From: Cryptosporangium arvum DSM 44712
GTDB lineage: Bacteria; Actinomycetota; Actinomycetes; Mycobacteriales; Cryptosporangiaceae
Assembly: GCF_000585375.1 (NCBI RefSeq)
Contig: NZ_KK073874.1
Span: 8,033,913-8,097,912 of the forward strand
Direction of reading: 5' to 3'
DNA: 64,000 nucleotides
The notes under the pieces were generated by a model that worked only from the letters and a program-made list of their open reading frames with translations, was not told where the DNA came from and did no database searches. Positions 45,562 through 55,450 of this stretch are shown piece after piece (positions within the stretch are counted from its first letter, which is position 1; each line of letters begins with the position of its first letter). Both the position numbers and the translations under genes were made by a program.

Positions 45562-46197
45562 TCAGGCCTTCTCGGCGTCGTCGGCCTTGGCCTCGGCGGC
45601 CTCCGCCTTCGCCTCCGCGGCGTCAGCCTTGGCCTCGGCGGCCTCCGCCTTCGCCTCCGCGGCGTCAGCCTTGGCCTCAGCGGCCTCGACCTTGGCCTCG
45701 GTGGCGTCGTCCGACGTGTCGTCGGAGGCCGGGGCCTCGTCGGTACCGGTGTCGCCGGACAGTGCGGCGGCCTTGTCGTCCTTGGCGAACTTGGTGCCGC
45801 GGGCGCGCTCGGCCTCACCGACGGCGGTCTGCGCCACGGTCAGCGCCTCGACCAGCTCGATGATCGCCATCGGAGCGTTGTCACCCTTGCGGGGCTCGAC
45901 CTTGACGATGCGGGTGTAACCGCCGGGGCGGTTGACGTACCGCGGGCCGATCTCGGCGAACAGGTGACCGACCACGTCCTTGTCCCGCACCAGGCTGAGC
46001 ACCTGGCGACGGGCGTGCAGGTCTCCGCGCTTGGCGAAGGTGATCAGCCGCTCGGCGTACGGGCGAAGCCGCTTCGCCTTCGCTTCGGTGGTGGTGATCC
46101 GGCCGTGCTCGAACAGCGCCCGTGCCAGGTTCGACAGCAGGTGCTTCTCGTGCGCCGGGCTACCGCCGAGGCGGGGACCCTTGGTGGGCGTGGGCAT
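45562..46197 (-). CDS. rplQ: 50S ribosomal protein L17 with Ala/Glu/Lys-rich C-terminal tail
   Basis: L17 binds near the polypeptide exit tunnel. The 211-residue sequence begins [20 protein letters not shown]; the conserved core ([33 protein letters not shown], then GGYTRI) ends near residue 120. A tail of about 90 residues follows, the last ~40 of which are [14 protein letters not shown] heptads. Typical L17 is 115-190 residues, so the tail is long even for actinobacteria. The tail DNA contains a perfect 42-base tandem duplication (45589-45672). The stop is followed at once by the CTG start region of truA. Confidence 0.97.
   Translation of the reverse strand: MPTPTKGPRLGGSPAHEKHLLSNLARALFEHGRITTTEAKAKRLRPYAERLITFAKRGDLHARRQVLSLVRDKDVVGHLFAEIGPRYVNRPGGYTRIVKVEPRKGDNAPMAIIELVEALTVAQTAVGEAERARGTKFAKDDKAAALSGDTGTDEAPASDDTSDDATEAKVEAAEAKADAAEAKAEAAEAKADAAEAKAEAAEAKADDAEKA
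45589..45672 (-). repeat. Perfect 42-bp tandem duplication in the L17 tail
   Basis: Bases 45589-45630 and 45631-45672 are identical. Each encodes two heptads of the alternating [14 protein letters not shown] type. Perfect identity, including wobble positions, points to a recent slippage event. The next unit at 45673 is already diverged. Confidence 0.9.
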
Positions 46198-46266
46198 CTT
46201 ACTTGCTCCTCGGTTGGCCGCTCCGCGGCCGGATCCGTCTCTACGGACCCGGCCCCGGCCAGCGGG

Positions 46267-47289
46267 TTACAGCTGCTCGGTCTCGGCGTAGTCGGCGCCG
46301 TCGTAATCGGCGTCGGAGAAGGTGTCCACGACGTTCGCCGGGTCGAACCCGGGCGGCGAGTCCTTGAGCGCGAGACCCATCGTGGCCAGCTTCATCTTGA
46401 CCTCGTCGATCGACTTCGCGCCGAAGTTGCGGATGTCGAGGAGGTCGGCCTCGCTGCGCGAGATGAGCTCACCCACGGAGTGGATGCCCTCACGCTTGAG
46501 GCAGTTGTAGGAACGGACCGTCAGGTCGAGCTCCTCGATCGGCAGCGCCAGGTCGGCCGCGAGCGCGGCGTCCTGCGGCGACGGGCCGATGTCGATGCCC
46601 TCGGCGGTCTCGTCCAGCTCGCGGGCGAGCCCGAACAGCTCGACCAGGGTCGAACCGGCCGAGGCGAGAGCCGTCCGCGGGGTGAGCGAGTTCTTCGTCT
46701 CGACGTCGATGATCAGCTTGTCGAAGTCGGTCCGCTGCTCGACACGGGTGGCCTCGACCGCGTACTTCACCTTCAGCACCGGGGAGTAGATCGAGTCGAC
46801 CGGGATCCGGCCGATCTCCTGCCCGGGCTGCTTGTTCTGGACAGCCGAGACGTAACCACGGCCACGCTCGACGGTCAGCTCCATCTCGAGCCGGCCCTTC
46901 GCGTTGATCGTGGCGATGTGCAGGTCCGTGTTGTGCACGGTGACGCCCGCCGGCGGCGCGATGTCCGCGGCGGTGACCGTGCCCGGGCCCTGCTTGCGCA
47001 GGTACATCGTGACCGGCTCGTCGTTCTCGGAGCTGATCACGAGCTGCTTGATGTTGAGGATGAGCTCGGTGACGTCCTCCTTCACCCCCGGAACGGTGGT
47101 GAACTCGTGCAGGACGCCGTCGATCTTGATGCTGGTGACAGCGGCACCGGGGATCGAGGACAGCAGCGTGCGCCGGAGCGAGTTGCCCAGCGTGTAGCCG
47201 AATCCGGGCTCCAGCGGCTCGATGACGAACCGGGAACGGTGCTCGTTGACCTGCTCTTCGGTCAGCGCGGGGCGCTGGGTGATGAGCAC
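46267..47289 (-). CDS. rpoA: DNA-directed RNA polymerase subunit alpha
   Basis: The alpha subunit assembles RNA polymerase and contacts activators and UP elements. The 340-residue protein has the N-terminal assembly domain ([40 protein letters not shown]) and the C-terminal domain ([50 protein letters not shown]), followed by an acidic tail. It begins with GTG at 47289, 100 bases after rpsD, and is followed by rplQ after 69 bases. The order rpsM-rpsK-rpsD-rpoA-rplQ is the standard alpha operon. Confidence 0.99.
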   Translation of the reverse strand: MLITQRPALTEEQVNEHRSRFVIEPLEPGFGYTLGNSLRRTLLSSIPGAAVTSIKIDGVLHEFTTVPGVKEDVTELILNIKQLVISSENDEPVTMYLRKQGPGTVTAADIAPPAGVTVHNTDLHIATINAKGRLEMELTVERGRGYVSAVQNKQPGQEIGRIPVDSIYSPVLKVKYAVEATRVEQRTDFDKLIIDVETKNSLTPRTALASAGSTLVELFGLARELDETAEGIDIGPSPQDAALAADLALPIEELDLTVRSYNCLKREGIHSVGELISRSEADLLDIRNFGAKSIDEVKMKLATMGLALKDSPPGFDPANVVDTFSDADYDGADYAETEQL

Positions 47290-47389
47290 TACTTACTCCT
47301 GTCGGTCAGGGCGTCCGCTATATGACGCCCGCCAAAAAACCCAACACAACCAATGGTACGGCCGACGCCGAGGCGCCGGCCGTCACCGA

Positions 47390-48016
47390 TTACTTCGAGT
47401 AGAGCTCGACGATCAGCTGCTCCTGGACCGGCGTGTCGATGACCTGCCGGGCCGGGAGAGCGTGGACCAGGATCCGCATCTGGCTGGAGAGGACCTCGAG
47501 CCAGGCCGGGATACCCCGGGAACCGGCCTCGGCGCGCGCCACGACGAACGGCGTGAGCTCGCGGGACTTCTCCCGGATCTCGACGATGTCGTTCTCGCTG
47601 ACGCGGTAGGACGGGATGTCGACCTTCACGCCGTTGACCAGCACGTGGCCGTGGCGGACGACCTGGCGCGCCATGTCACGCGACTTCGAGAAGCCGGCGC
47701 GGTACACGACGTTGTCCAGGCGGGACTCCAGGATCTGGAGCAGGATGTCGCCGGTCTTGCCCTGCTTGCGGTTCGCCTCGACGTAGTAGCCGCCGAACTG
47801 CTTCTCCAGAACGCCGTAGATGCGCTTGGCCTTCTGCTTCTCACGCAGCTGGAGCAGGTACTCGCTGTCCTTGGTGCGCCCGCGGCCGTGCTGGCCCGGC
47901 GGGTAGGGACGAACCTCGATCGGGCACTTCGGCGACTCGCACTTGCTGCCCTTGAGGAACAGCTTCATCTTCTCGCGCCGGCAGCGCCGGCAGTCAGCAC
48001 CGGTGTAACGGGCCAT
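47390..48016 (-). CDS. rpsD: 30S ribosomal protein S4 (zinc-type)
   Basis: S4 is a primary 16S rRNA binder and an assembly initiator. The 208-residue protein has four N-terminal cysteines, C9, C12, C26 and C31 ([18 protein letters not shown], then C31), that can bind zinc, and the S4 RNA-binding domain ([35 protein letters not shown]). A cysteine-free zinc-independent version may exist elsewhere in the genome, as in many actinobacteria; here only the zinc form is seen. In E. coli S4 represses the alpha operon; whether that holds here is not known. Confidence 0.98.
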   Translation of the reverse strand: MARYTGADCRRCRREKMKLFLKGSKCESPKCPIEVRPYPPGQHGRGRTKDSEYLLQLREKQKAKRIYGVLEKQFGGYYVEANRKQGKTGDILLQILESRLDNVVYRAGFSKSRDMARQVVRHGHVLVNGVKVDIPSYRVSENDIVEIREKSRELTPFVVARAEAGSRGIPAWLEVLSSQMRILVHALPARQVIDTPVQEQLIVELYSK

Positions 48017-48048
48017 TTCTCCTCAGTCTCCTATTACGTGGTGCTGAA

Positions 48049-48453
48049 TCAGACGCGGCGGCGCTTGGGCGGGCGGCAGCCGTTGTGGGGCATCGGGGTG
48101 ACGTCGGAGATCGAACCGACCTCGAGGCCGGTGGCCTGGAGCGAACGGATCGCGGTCTCGCGGCCGGAGCCCGGACCCTTCACGAAGACGTCGACCTTGC
48201 GCATGCCGTGCTCCTGCGCCTTGCGGGCCGCGTTCTCGGCGGCCATCTGCGCGGCGAACGGCGTCGACTTGCGCGAGCCCTTGAAGCCCACGTGGCCGGC
48301 GGACGCCCAACTGATCACGTTGCCCTGGGGGTCCGTGATCGACACGATCGTGTTGTTGAACGTGCTCTTGATGTGCGCGTGGCCGTGCGCAACGTTCTTC
48401 TTTTCCTTGCGCCGGACCTTCTTGACCCCGGCGCCACGGCTCTTCGGTGGCAT
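48049..48453 (-). CDS. rpsK: 30S ribosomal protein S11
   Basis: S11 lines the platform of the 30S subunit at the E site. The 134-residue protein has [40 protein letters not shown] and the conserved end [18 protein letters not shown]. It is positioned between rpsM (51 bases upstream) and rpsD (32 bases downstream). Confidence 0.98.
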   Translation of the reverse strand: MPPKSRGAGVKKVRRKEKKNVAHGHAHIKSTFNNTIVSITDPQGNVISWASAGHVGFKGSRKSTPFAAQMAAENAARKAQEHGMRKVDVFVKGPGSGRETAIRSLQATGLEVGSISDVTPMPHNGCRPPKRRRV

Positions 48454-48504
48454 TACTAAAAGTCTCCTCGAGAAAATGCGGTAGCTAGCTGGGCAGCGGG
48501 GCGG

Positions 48505-48885
48505 TTACTTCTTGCCCGGCTTCTTCTTGCCGGCCACGGTCTTGCGCGGGCCCTTACGGGTACGCGCGTTGGTGTGGGTGCGCTGTCCGCGCACTGGAAG
48601 GCCGCGGCGGTGCCGGATGCCCTGGTAGCAACCGATCTCGATCTTGCGCCGGATGTCGGCGGCAACCTCGCGGCGCAGGTCACCCTCGACCCTGAACTGA
48701 CCCTCGATGTAGTCACGAAGGGTCACCAGGTCTTCGTCCGACAGGTCACGAACGCGGGTGTCCGGGTTGAGCCCGGTCGCCTTGATCGTTTCGAGCGAAC
48801 GGGTCCGGCCGATACCGAAGATGTACGTGAGCGCGATCTCGAGCCGCTTTTCGCGGGGGAGGTCTACGCCGACGAGACGTGCCAT
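48505..48885 (-). CDS. rpsM: 30S ribosomal protein S13
   Basis: S13 contacts P-site tRNA and the B1b bridge. The 126-residue protein begins [19 protein letters not shown] and carries [31 protein letters not shown] and the basic end [15 protein letters not shown]. It is the first gene of the alpha operon. A 172-base gap upstream with short GC hairpins (about 48933-48969) separates it from rpmJ. Confidence 0.98.
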   Translation of the reverse strand: MARLVGVDLPREKRLEIALTYIFGIGRTRSLETIKATGLNPDTRVRDLSDEDLVTLRDYIEGQFRVEGDLRREVAADIRRKIEIGCYQGIRHRRGLPVRGQRTHTNARTRKGPRKTVAGKKKPGKK

Positions 48886-49057
48886 GGGTGGGCGTACTCC
48901 TTCTGCTTGCGGAGGTCTGAGCGTTTCGAATTCCCGCCTGCCCGGGCGGGCCCCGGCCTCCGACCGGGGGTGGGACGCGTTACCGCGCCTCGAACGCTTT
49001 TTCGTGGTGCCGTACGAGAGTGCTTCACACCGCCCTGAGGAGAGGGCGACGGTGCTA

Positions 49058-49171
49058 CTAGCCCTGGCGCTGCTTGTGGCGCAGGTTCTCGCAGATCACC
49101 ATGACCCGGCCGTGGCGGCGGATCACCTTGCACTTGTCACAGATCGGCTTGACGCTCGGGTTGACCTTCAC
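49058..49171 (-). CDS. rpmJ: 50S ribosomal protein L36 (zinc-type)
   Basis: L36 is a 37-residue zinc-ribbon protein of the 50S subunit: C11, C14, C27 and H32 are all present ([19 protein letters not shown], then NLRHKQRQG). The start is the GTG at 49171, immediately at the conserved KVNPSVK. It follows infA after 61 bases. A zinc-independent paralogue may exist elsewhere. Confidence 0.97.
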   Translation of the reverse strand: MKVNPSVKPICDKCKVIRRHGRVMVICENLRHKQRQG

Positions 49172-49232
49172 GGCTGTTCGCCATCTCCTAGAAAACGCCG
49201 CCAGCCGTGAGGGACCAGCGCGCTGCTGTCGA

Positions 49233-49454
49233 TTACTTGTAGCGGTAGACGATGCGCCCACGGGACAGGTCGTAGGGCGAGAGCTCCACGACTACCCGGT
49301 CCTCGGGCAGGATGCGGATGTAGTGCTGCCGCATCTTCCCGGAGATGTGAGCCAGGACGAGGTGGCCGTTCTGCAGCTCCACGCGAAACATCGCGTTCGG
49401 CAGCGCCTCGACTACCCGGCCTTCGATTTCGATGGCCCCGTCTTTCTTGGGCAT
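49233..49454 (-). CDS. infA: Translation initiation factor IF-1
   Basis: IF-1 binds the 30S A site and modulates IF-2/IF-3 during initiation. The 73-residue OB-fold protein is near-invariant in sequence: [40 protein letters not shown] and the end [13 protein letters not shown]. It heads the infA-rpmJ-rpsM unit behind a candidate promoter at 49585-49614. Confidence 0.99.
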   Translation of the reverse strand: MPKKDGAIEIEGRVVEALPNAMFRVELQNGHLVLAHISGKMRQHYIRILPEDRVVVELSPYDLSRGRIVYRYK

Positions 49455-49584
49455 GTCCTCCGCAATCGTGACGTCGTTCCGGGCCCGCAGGCACCGGCGG
49501 TAAAACTCAAGTGAGGCACGTCAGGTCTTCAGCCGCGTCCCTCGCGCGCACGCGAGAAGAACAGACGCAACGCGCCAGCAATGA

Positions 49585-49614
49585 AGTCTACGTCGTCGAC
49601 GACTGACCCGCCAA
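49585..49614 (-). promoter_or_regulatory. Candidate promoter of infA-rpmJ-alpha operon
   Basis: TTGGCG (49614-49609) and TAGACT (49590-49585) are separated by 18 bases on the minus strand, within the 168-base gap between the DUF1707 gene and infA. Initiation near 49578 would give a leader of about 125 bases to infA. Confidence 0.5.
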
Positions 49615-49622
49615 ACCGGCCC

Positions 49623-50063
49623 TCAGTGACGCCGGCCCGTCAGCCGGTTGGCCAGGATGAACAGGCCCCAGATACCGAGCGGGAAGATCGGCCAGAAGAA
49701 CACGAACTCGCCCCGGGTGACGCTCGTGATGGCCCAGATCCCGGTCAGGATGATGCCGATGCGCAACCAGGTGGCCTCGGAATCCCCCAGCCGGCGCTTA
49801 CCCCGGACCGGCGCCTCGGCACCCGGCACCGGCGGCCGCGGCGTGTGCCCCGGCTGGGCCGGCAGGTCGGCGGTGAGCGGCACCAGCTCGGCCTCGGTCT
49901 TGGCCGCGTAGGCCAGCGCCGACCGCTCGTCGAACTCGGTCAGGTCGAGCCGCCCCTCGTCGAGGGCGGCTTTCAGACGGTCGACGACCGCCTGGCGCTC
50001 GGCGTCCCCGACACGCAGGGACGGCGGCCTCGACTCGGGAACGTCGGGTAAGGGCGCGGACAT
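49623..50063 (-). CDS. DUF1707 domain membrane protein
   Basis: The 146-residue protein has an N-terminal DUF1707 domain (~10-65, LRVGDAERQAVVDRLKAALD, EGRLDLTEFDERSALAYAAKT), a proline-rich linker and two hydrophobic segments at ~98-118 (WLRIGIILTGIWAITSV) and ~122-142 (FFWPIFPLGIWGLFILANRL). DUF1707 domains occur at the N-terminus of many actinobacterial membrane proteins; the function is unknown but resembles SHOCT-type oligomerisation segments. It follows map after 23 bases and probably shares its transcript. Insertion of such a gene between map and infA is lineage-specific. Confidence 0.87.
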   Translation of the reverse strand: MSAPLPDVPESRPPSLRVGDAERQAVVDRLKAALDEGRLDLTEFDERSALAYAAKTEAELVPLTADLPAQPGHTPRPPVPGAEAPVRGKRRLGDSEATWLRIGIILTGIWAITSVTRGEFVFFWPIFPLGIWGLFILANRLTGRRH

Positions 50064-50086
50064 ACCACCAGTGTCGCTCGCCGTGG

Positions 50087-50908
50087 CTACCCGCGCGACT
50101 GCTGCTTGGTGACCGCGTCACCGAGACGCGCGACACCGCCGTCGAGCGCGGTCAGCACCCACGGGCCGTCCTCGGTCAACACGAACGAGTGCTCGGTGTG
50201 CGCCGCCCGCGAACCGTCGACGGTCACGACCGTCCAGCCGTCCTCGAGCTCGACCGTGTCGGGATCGGCCATCGTGATCATCGGTTCGATCGCGAGCGCC
50301 ATCCCGACGCGCAGCTTCGGGCCGCGACCGGGCTTGCCGTAGTTGAGCACGTGCGGGTCCTGGTGCATCTCGGTGCCGATGCCGTGGCCGCCGTAGTGCT
50401 TCACGATGCCGAACTTGCCGCCGGCCCGCACGGCCTTCTCCACCGCGTGGCTGATGTCGGTCAGGCGGCCGCCGACGCGCGCGGCCGCGAAGCCCGCCCA
50501 CATCGCGTCCTCGCAGACCTTCGCCATCTCCAGGTAGGCGGGATCCACCGTGCCGACGCCCACCGTGATGGCCGAGTCGCCGTGCCAGCCGTCGACGATC
50601 GCGCCGCAGTCGATCGAGATCAGGTCGCCGTCCTCCAGGACCTGACCCTCGCTCGGGATGCCGTGGACGACCTGGTCGTTCACCGACGCGCAGATCGACG
50701 CCGGGAAGCCGTGGTAGCCCTTGAACGACGGGATCCCACCCAGCGACCGGATCGACTCCTCGGCGATCGCGTCGAGCGCACCCGTCGACACGCCGGGGGC
50801 CACCGCCTCACGCAGCCGCTCCAGCGTCTTGCCGACCACCAGGCCGGCCTCGCGCATCAAGAGGATGTCGGCCGGTGACTTGAGCTGGATCTCCTGCGTC
50901 CTGAACAC
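50087..50908 (-). CDS. map: Methionine aminopeptidase type I
   Basis: Map removes initiator methionine. The 273-residue enzyme shows all five metal ligands: two Asp in ISIDCGAIVDGWHGDSAITV, His in HYGGHGIGTEMHQDP, and two Glu in MALAIEPMITM and HTEHSFVLTEDG. Start at 50908 (MFRTQEIQLKSPADILLMREAGLVV). It lies after adk in the usual secY-adk-map order; a 17-bp hairpin separates it from adk. Confidence 0.98.
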   Translation of the reverse strand: MFRTQEIQLKSPADILLMREAGLVVGKTLERLREAVAPGVSTGALDAIAEESIRSLGGIPSFKGYHGFPASICASVNDQVVHGIPSEGQVLEDGDLISIDCGAIVDGWHGDSAITVGVGTVDPAYLEMAKVCEDAMWAGFAAARVGGRLTDISHAVEKAVRAGGKFGIVKHYGGHGIGTEMHQDPHVLNYGKPGRGPKLRVGMALAIEPMITMADPDTVELEDGWTVVTVDGSRAAHTEHSFVLTEDGPWVLTALDGGVARLGDAVTKQQSRG

Positions 50909-50928
50909 ACTTGCGACAGTAGCGCGCG

Positions 50929-50965
50929 ACAGAGGGCCAGGGTGCCTCGCACCCTGGCCCTCTGT
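50929..50965 (-). terminator. Hairpin between adk and map
   Basis: A perfect 17-base-pair stem (50929-50945 with 50949-50965) closes on a three-base loop, ten bases after the adk stop. It may partially terminate secY-adk transcripts or set the relative level of map. There is no T-run behind it on the minus strand. Confidence 0.75.
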
Positions 50966-50974
50966 GAACGCTGC

Positions 50975-51625
50975 TTACTCGAACGGCGCCAGTGCGTCGA
51001 TCGCCCGGTCGGTGACGTCCTCCACCGGACCGGTGGCGTCGATGCCGACGAGCTTGCCCTGGGCGCTGTAGAAGTCGACCAGGGGCTCGGTCTGCTCGTG
51101 GTAGACCTCGAGCCGCTTGGCGATCGTCTCCGGCTTGTCGTCGTCACGCTGGAACAGCTGACCGTCGCACCGGTCGCAGACACCCTCGACCGTCGTCGGA
51201 TCGAACTCGACGTGCCAGATCTTCCCGCAGCCCCGGCAGGTACGCCGCCCGGACAGCCGGCGGATCACCTCGTCGTCCTCGACCACCAGTTCGAGCACGA
51301 CGTCGATCTTGACGCCGAGCTCCTTCAACATGTCGTCGAGCACCTCGGCCTGCGGGACGTTGCGAGGGAACCCGTCGAGCAGGAACCCGTCGACCGCGTC
51401 CGGCTCGGCCAGCCGCTGGCGCACCATGTTGATCGTGATCTCGTCCGGAACGAGCTGACCAGCGTCCATGTATTTCTTCGCCTCGACGCCCAGCGGCGTG
51501 CCCTGGCCCACGTTGAAGCGGAACAGGTCGCCGGTCGAGATTTTGGGCGCGGCGAGGTGAGCTGCGATGAACTCGGCCTGAGTCCCCTTGCCCGCACCCG
51601 GGGGGCCGACCAGTACCAGCCGCAC
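50975..51625 (-). CDS. adk: Adenylate kinase (zinc-LID type)
   Basis: Adk equilibrates AMP, ADP and ATP. The 216-residue protein has the P-loop [16 protein letters not shown], the AMP motif [22 protein letters not shown] and a long LID with four cysteines ([13 protein letters not shown], then VCDRCDG) that bind zinc. Its GTG start overlaps the secY stop by one base (TAGTG). Standard spc-operon position. Confidence 0.98.
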   Translation of the reverse strand: MRLVLVGPPGAGKGTQAEFIAAHLAAPKISTGDLFRFNVGQGTPLGVEAKKYMDAGQLVPDEITINMVRQRLAEPDAVDGFLLDGFPRNVPQAEVLDDMLKELGVKIDVVLELVVEDDEVIRRLSGRRTCRGCGKIWHVEFDPTTVEGVCDRCDGQLFQRDDDKPETIAKRLEVYHEQTEPLVDFYSAQGKLVGIDATGPVEDVTDRAIDALAPFE

Positions 51626-52956
51626 TAGCGGAGGAAACCTTCGTAGTTGCGCTGCATGAGCTGGCTCTCGATCTGTTTAACGGTCTCGAGACCGACACCG
51701 ACGATGATCAGTACCGCCGTACCCCCGAAGGGGAAGTTCTGGGTGTTGTTGCCGCCGTCATCGAGTAGGGAGATGAACAAGTTCGGAAGAACCGCGATGA
51801 TACCGAGGTAGATCGACCCGGGAAGGGTGATCCTGCTCAGAATGTAGCCGAGGTACTCGGCCGTCGGCCGACCGGGCCGGATGCCCGGCACGAATCCACC
51901 GAACTTCCGCATGTTGTCCGCGACCTCGGTCGGATTGAACGTGATCGCCACGTAGAAGTACGTGAAGAAGACGATCAGGCCGAAATACAGCGCGATGTGC
52001 ACCCAGGAGTCCGCCGGCGTGATCCATTTGTCGACGAACTTCTGCACCGATCCGGGGTCGTCCGGGTTGCCCAGCTGGCTGAACAACTGCGGCAGATAGA
52101 GCAGCGACGAGGCGAAGATCACCGGGATGACACCGGCCTGGTTGACCTTCAGCGGGATGTAGGTGGACGTGCCCCCGTACATCCGGCGGCCGATCATCCG
52201 CTTCGCGTACTGCACCGGGATGCGGCGCTGAGCCTGCTCGATGAAGACCACCAGGCCGATGACGACCAGGACGATCACGAGCACGATGCCGAAGACGAGA
52301 CCGCCCTTGGTCTCCAGGATGTTGTTGCCCTCGTACGGCATGCGCGCCGCGATCGAGGTGAAGATCAGGACCGACATGCCGTTGCCGACGCCGCGGTCGG
52401 TGATCAGCTCACCGAGCCACATCACGACCGCGGTACCGGCGGTCATCGTCAGCACCAGCGTGGTGAGCGTCAGCCACTGCGGCTGGGCGGTGTTGCTCGG
52501 GATCACCGAGAGCGTGCACCCCTGGAAGAGGTTGCCGCTCCGGGCCAGGGCGATGTAGCCGGTCGACTGCAGGATCGCCAGACCAATGGTCAAGTAACGC
52601 GTGTACTGCGTGATCTTGGCCTGTCCCGCCTGGCCCTCCTTGCGGAGCTGTTCCAGCCGTGGAATGACCACGACGAGCAGCTGCAGGATGATGCTGGCGG
52701 TGATGTAAGGCATGATCCCGAGCGCGAACACCGACAACTGCAGGAGCGCTCCACCGCTGAACAGGTTCAGCAGCGTGAGTACCTCGCTGCCACCACCGGT
52801 GTTGAGCTGCTCGATGCACTTGTTGATGTTCGTGACCGAAACGCCTGGCGACGGCAGCGTGGCGCCGACTCGGTATATCGCAATGATGAACAGCGTGAAG
52901 AAGATCTTCTTGCGCAGGTCGGGCGTACGAAACGCCCTACCGAAGGCGGCGAGCAC
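51625..52956 (-). CDS. secY: Preprotein translocase subunit SecY
   Basis: SecY is the channel of the Sec translocon. The 443-residue protein has ten membrane helices starting [20 protein letters not shown] and the conserved loop regions [30 protein letters not shown] and [16 protein letters not shown] (C4/C5 region). I set the start at the GTG at 52956, five bases after GGAGG; an in-frame ATG ten codons earlier has no clear site. A 276-base gap with a hairpin separates it from rplO. It is coupled to adk. Confidence 0.98.
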   Translation of the reverse strand: MLAAFGRAFRTPDLRKKIFFTLFIIAIYRVGATLPSPGVSVTNINKCIEQLNTGGGSEVLTLLNLFSGGALLQLSVFALGIMPYITASIILQLLVVVIPRLEQLRKEGQAGQAKITQYTRYLTIGLAILQSTGYIALARSGNLFQGCTLSVIPSNTAQPQWLTLTTLVLTMTAGTAVVMWLGELITDRGVGNGMSVLIFTSIAARMPYEGNNILETKGGLVFGIVLVIVLVVIGLVVFIEQAQRRIPVQYAKRMIGRRMYGGTSTYIPLKVNQAGVIPVIFASSLLYLPQLFSQLGNPDDPGSVQKFVDKWITPADSWVHIALYFGLIVFFTYFYVAITFNPTEVADNMRKFGGFVPGIRPGRPTAEYLGYILSRITLPGSIYLGIIAVLPNLFISLLDDGGNNTQNFPFGGTAVLIIVGVGLETVKQIESQLMQRNYEGFLR

Positions 52957-53182
52957 AAGTCCTCCTGCGCACGGACCCATCGTCATGGCCCGCTGATCGG
53001 TCTGGGCCGGCGACCCGTGGGGGTCGGCCGCGGCCCTTGGTCGGGGCAGCCCGCTCCGCCGTCAGGCGCGGGCCTGTGGTGCGACTCTAACAGTCAGTTG
53101 GTCTCCCATGGCCCACGCTGGACTCTGCCGTGAGCACGACGCCCCTGTGAGAGCGCTGAGAAGCCATAGGGACCAACGGAAT

Positions 53183-53211
53183 CCGGCCCGGGCGAGTTCC
53201 GCCCGGGCCGG
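53183..53211 (-). terminator. Hairpin between rplO and secY
   Basis: A 12-base-pair stem (53183-53194 with 53200-53211, CCGGCCCGGGCG and its complement) with a five-base loop lies 21 bases after the rplO stop. It splits the spc operon into an rplN-rplO block and secY-adk. The other ~225 bases of this gap hold no gene that I can support and presumably a secY promoter. Confidence 0.7.
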
Positions 53212-53232
53212 CCGGTGTTGCTGAGGTTGCGG

Positions 53233-53682
53233 TTACTGCTCGATCGCGGTCGCGGTTCCGCCCGCGGCCTCGATCTTCTCCTTGGCGGTGGCCGAGAACT
53301 TGTGCGCCGACGCGGTGAGCTTGACGCCACCGAGATCGCCGTCACCAAGAATCTTGACCAGACGTCCGGGACGGACGGCACCGGCGAGCGCGAGCTCCTC
53401 CGGGCCGATCTCGCCGCCGTCGGGGAACAGCTCGGCGAGCCGGTCCAGGTTGACGACCTGGTACTCGACGCGGAACCGGTTCTTGAAGCCCTTCAGCTTC
53501 GGCAGTCGCATGTGGATGGGCATCTGCCCACCCTCGAAGCGCGCCGGAACCTGGTAGCGAGCCTTGGTTCCCTTGGTACCGCGACCGGCCGTCTTACCCT
53601 TCGAGCCTTCACCGCGACCCACGCGGGTCTTGGCGGTGCGAGCGCCCGGGGCCGGCTTCAGGTGGTGAACCTTGAGGGCCAT
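53233..53682 (-). CDS. rplO: 50S ribosomal protein L15
   Basis: L15 is a late-assembly 23S-binding protein. The 149-residue protein shows the glycine-rich N-terminal arm [40 protein letters not shown] and a strand-rich C-terminus. It follows rpmD after four bases. A hairpin follows before secY. Confidence 0.98.
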   Translation of the reverse strand: MALKVHHLKPAPGARTAKTRVGRGEGSKGKTAGRGTKGTKARYQVPARFEGGQMPIHMRLPKLKGFKNRFRVEYQVVNLDRLAELFPDGGEIGPEELALAGAVRPGRLVKILGDGDLGGVKLTASAHKFSATAKEKIEAAGGTATAIEQ

Positions 53683-53686
53683 GGCG

Positions 53687-53869
53687 TTACTCCACCTCCT
53701 CGACCGTCACGAGGTGGCGCACGGTCTGAACCATGCCGCGCATCTCGGGGCGGTCTTCCTTCACGACGACGTCGTTGATCCGCTTCAAGCCGAGCGACCG
53801 CAGCGTGTGGCGGTGGTTCTGCTTGGTGCCGATCGACGACCGGATCTGGGTGACCTTGAGACGAGCCAT
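53687..53869 (-). CDS. rpmD: 50S ribosomal protein L30
   Basis: This 60-residue protein carries the L30 signature [20 protein letters not shown] and [15 protein letters not shown]. The start is the ATG at 53869, one base from the rpsE stop. Typical length and position between rpsE and rplO. Confidence 0.97.
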   Translation of the reverse strand: MARLKVTQIRSSIGTKQNHRHTLRSLGLKRINDVVVKEDRPEMRGMVQTVRHLVTVEEVE

Positions 53870-53870
53870 G

Positions 53871-54467
53871 TCACTCTCCTCCGGCCCGAGCACGCAGCAG
53901 CGCACGCGGCGCGACGTCCTCGAGCGGCAGACCGCGGCGGGCCGCGATCGCCTCGGGACGCTCGATCATCTTCAGCGCCGCGATCGTGGCGTGCACGATG
54001 TTGATCGCGTTCGACGAGCCGAGGCTCTTGCTCAGGATGTCGTGGATGCCGGCGCACTCCAGCACCGCGCGGACCGGGCCACCGGCGATGACACCGGTAC
54101 CGGGGCTGGCGGGCTTCAGCAGGACGACTCCGGCCGCTTCCTCACCCTGAACCGGGTGAGCGATGGTCGAGCCGATCCGCGGCACCTTGAAGAAGTGCTT
54201 CTTGGCCTCCTCAACGCCCTTGGCGATGGCGGCCGGCACCTCCTTCGCCTTGCCGTAACCGACACCGACGGTGCCGTCACCGTCGCCCACCACGACCAGC
54301 GCGGTGAAGCTGAAGCGACGACCACCCTTCACGACCTTCGCGACACGGTTGATCGCGACGACGCGCTCGATGTGCGGCGACTTCTCCGGGGCCGATCCGC
54401 CCCGCCCGCCGTCGCGACGGTCCCGGCGTTCGCCGCCTCCACCGCCTCGGCGCTGCTGACCAGGCAT
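53871..54467 (-). CDS. rpsE: 30S ribosomal protein S5 with Gly/Arg-rich N-terminus
   Basis: S5 is required for decoding accuracy and for opening mRNA structure at the entry channel. The 198-residue sequence has the S5 core ([61 protein letters not shown]). The first 24 residues form an RGG-like Gly/Arg segment ([18 protein letters not shown]) that is longer than in many bacteria. Start ATG 54467. The gene is followed at one base by rpmD. Confidence 0.97.
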   Translation of the reverse strand: MPGQQRRGGGGGERRDRRDGGRGGSAPEKSPHIERVVAINRVAKVVKGGRRFSFTALVVVGDGDGTVGVGYGKAKEVPAAIAKGVEEAKKHFFKVPRIGSTIAHPVQGEEAAGVVLLKPASPGTGVIAGGPVRAVLECAGIHDILSKSLGSSNAINIVHATIAALKMIERPEAIAARRGLPLEDVAPRALLRARAGGE

Positions 54468-54507
54468 CAGACGTTCCCCTCGTAGCTCTTGTCGGTGCTG
54501 GTGATCA

Positions 54508-54903
54508 TCAGAACTCCAGCCCACCTTCGCGAGCGGCGTCGGCCAGAGCCGCGATCCGCCCGTGGTACTTGTTGCCGCCACGGTCGAAGACGACCGCGTC
54601 GATGCCGGCCGCCTTGGCCCGCTCGGCCACCAGCGCGCCGACCTTCTTGGCCAGGGCCGACTTGTCGCCGTCCCCGCCGCGGATCGAGGTGTCCAGGGTC
54701 GAGGCCGACGCGACCGTGCGGCCGGTGCCGTCGTCGATGACCTGGGCGTAGATGTGGCGGGTGGACCGGGTGACGACCAGACGCGGACGCGCCTCGGTGC
54801 CGACGACCTTCTTCCGCAGGCGGAAGTGGCGGCGCGACTTGCCCACCCGGCGCACGGCGGAGACGCCGGCACCCGACTTGCGGTGAAGCAGATTCGCACC
54901 CAT
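54508..54903 (-). CDS. rplR: 50S ribosomal protein L18
   Basis: L18 binds 5S rRNA together with L5. The 131-residue sequence shows [31 protein letters not shown] and the C-terminal signature [20 protein letters not shown]. The ATG at 54903 overlaps the rplF stop by one base (TGATG); a GTG one codon earlier is also possible. Standard spc position. Confidence 0.97.
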   Translation of the reverse strand: MGANLLHRKSGAGVSAVRRVGKSRRHFRLRKKVVGTEARPRLVVTRSTRHIYAQVIDDGTGRTVASASTLDTSIRGGDGDKSALAKKVGALVAERAKAAGIDAVVFDRGGNKYHGRIAALADAAREGGLEF

Positions 54904-55442
54904 CACTTACCTGCCTTTCCGGCCTTGCGCCGGACGTTCTCGCCCTGGTATCGGACGCCCTTGCCCTTGTAGGGCTCCGGCGGACGAATCTTGCGGATGT
55001 TGGCGGCGACCTCGCCGACCAGCTGCTTGTCGATGCCCTCGACCACGAACTGGGTCGGCTTCTCGACGCGGAACGTGATGCCCGCGGGCGGCCGGACGAC
55101 GACCGGGTGGCTGAACCCGAGCGCGAACTCGAGGTCAGAACCCTTGGCCGTGACGCGGTAACCGGTGCCCTGGATCTCCAGCGTCTTGCTGTAGCCCGAG
55201 GTGACGCCGGCGACCATGTTCGACACCAGCGTCCGGGTCAGACCGTGACGCTCCTTGGCCCGACGCTCGTCGTTCGGACGCGACACCTCGATCGAACCGT
55301 CGTCGCCGCGACCGATCGAGATCGGCTCGACGACCTGGTGGGTGAGAGTGCCCTTCGGGCCCTTCACGGTGACCGTCGAACCGTCGATCGCGACGTCGAC
55401 GCCGGAAGGCACCTGGATCGGCAGCTTACCGATGCGTGACAT
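54903..55442 (-). CDS. rplF: 50S ribosomal protein L6
   Basis: L6 lies at the base of the L7/L12 stalk near the factor-binding site. The 179-residue protein has both L6 repeats: [31 protein letters not shown], and the signature [20 protein letters not shown] near the C-terminus. It follows rpsH after eight bases. Confidence 0.98.
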   Translation of the reverse strand: MSRIGKLPIQVPSGVDVAIDGSTVTVKGPKGTLTHQVVEPISIGRGDDGSIEVSRPNDERRAKERHGLTRTLVSNMVAGVTSGYSKTLEIQGTGYRVTAKGSDLEFALGFSHPVVVRPPAGITFRVEKPTQFVVEGIDKQLVGEVAANIRKIRPPEPYKGKGVRYQGENVRRKAGKAGK

Positions 55443-55450
55443 GCTCTCCC

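Noticed and set aside
48886-49057. Short GC hairpins between rpmJ and rpsM as a terminator or leader
   Set aside because: Stems of six base pairs (about 48933-48950, 48951-48969 and 49031-49048) are too short to distinguish from chance at this GC content.
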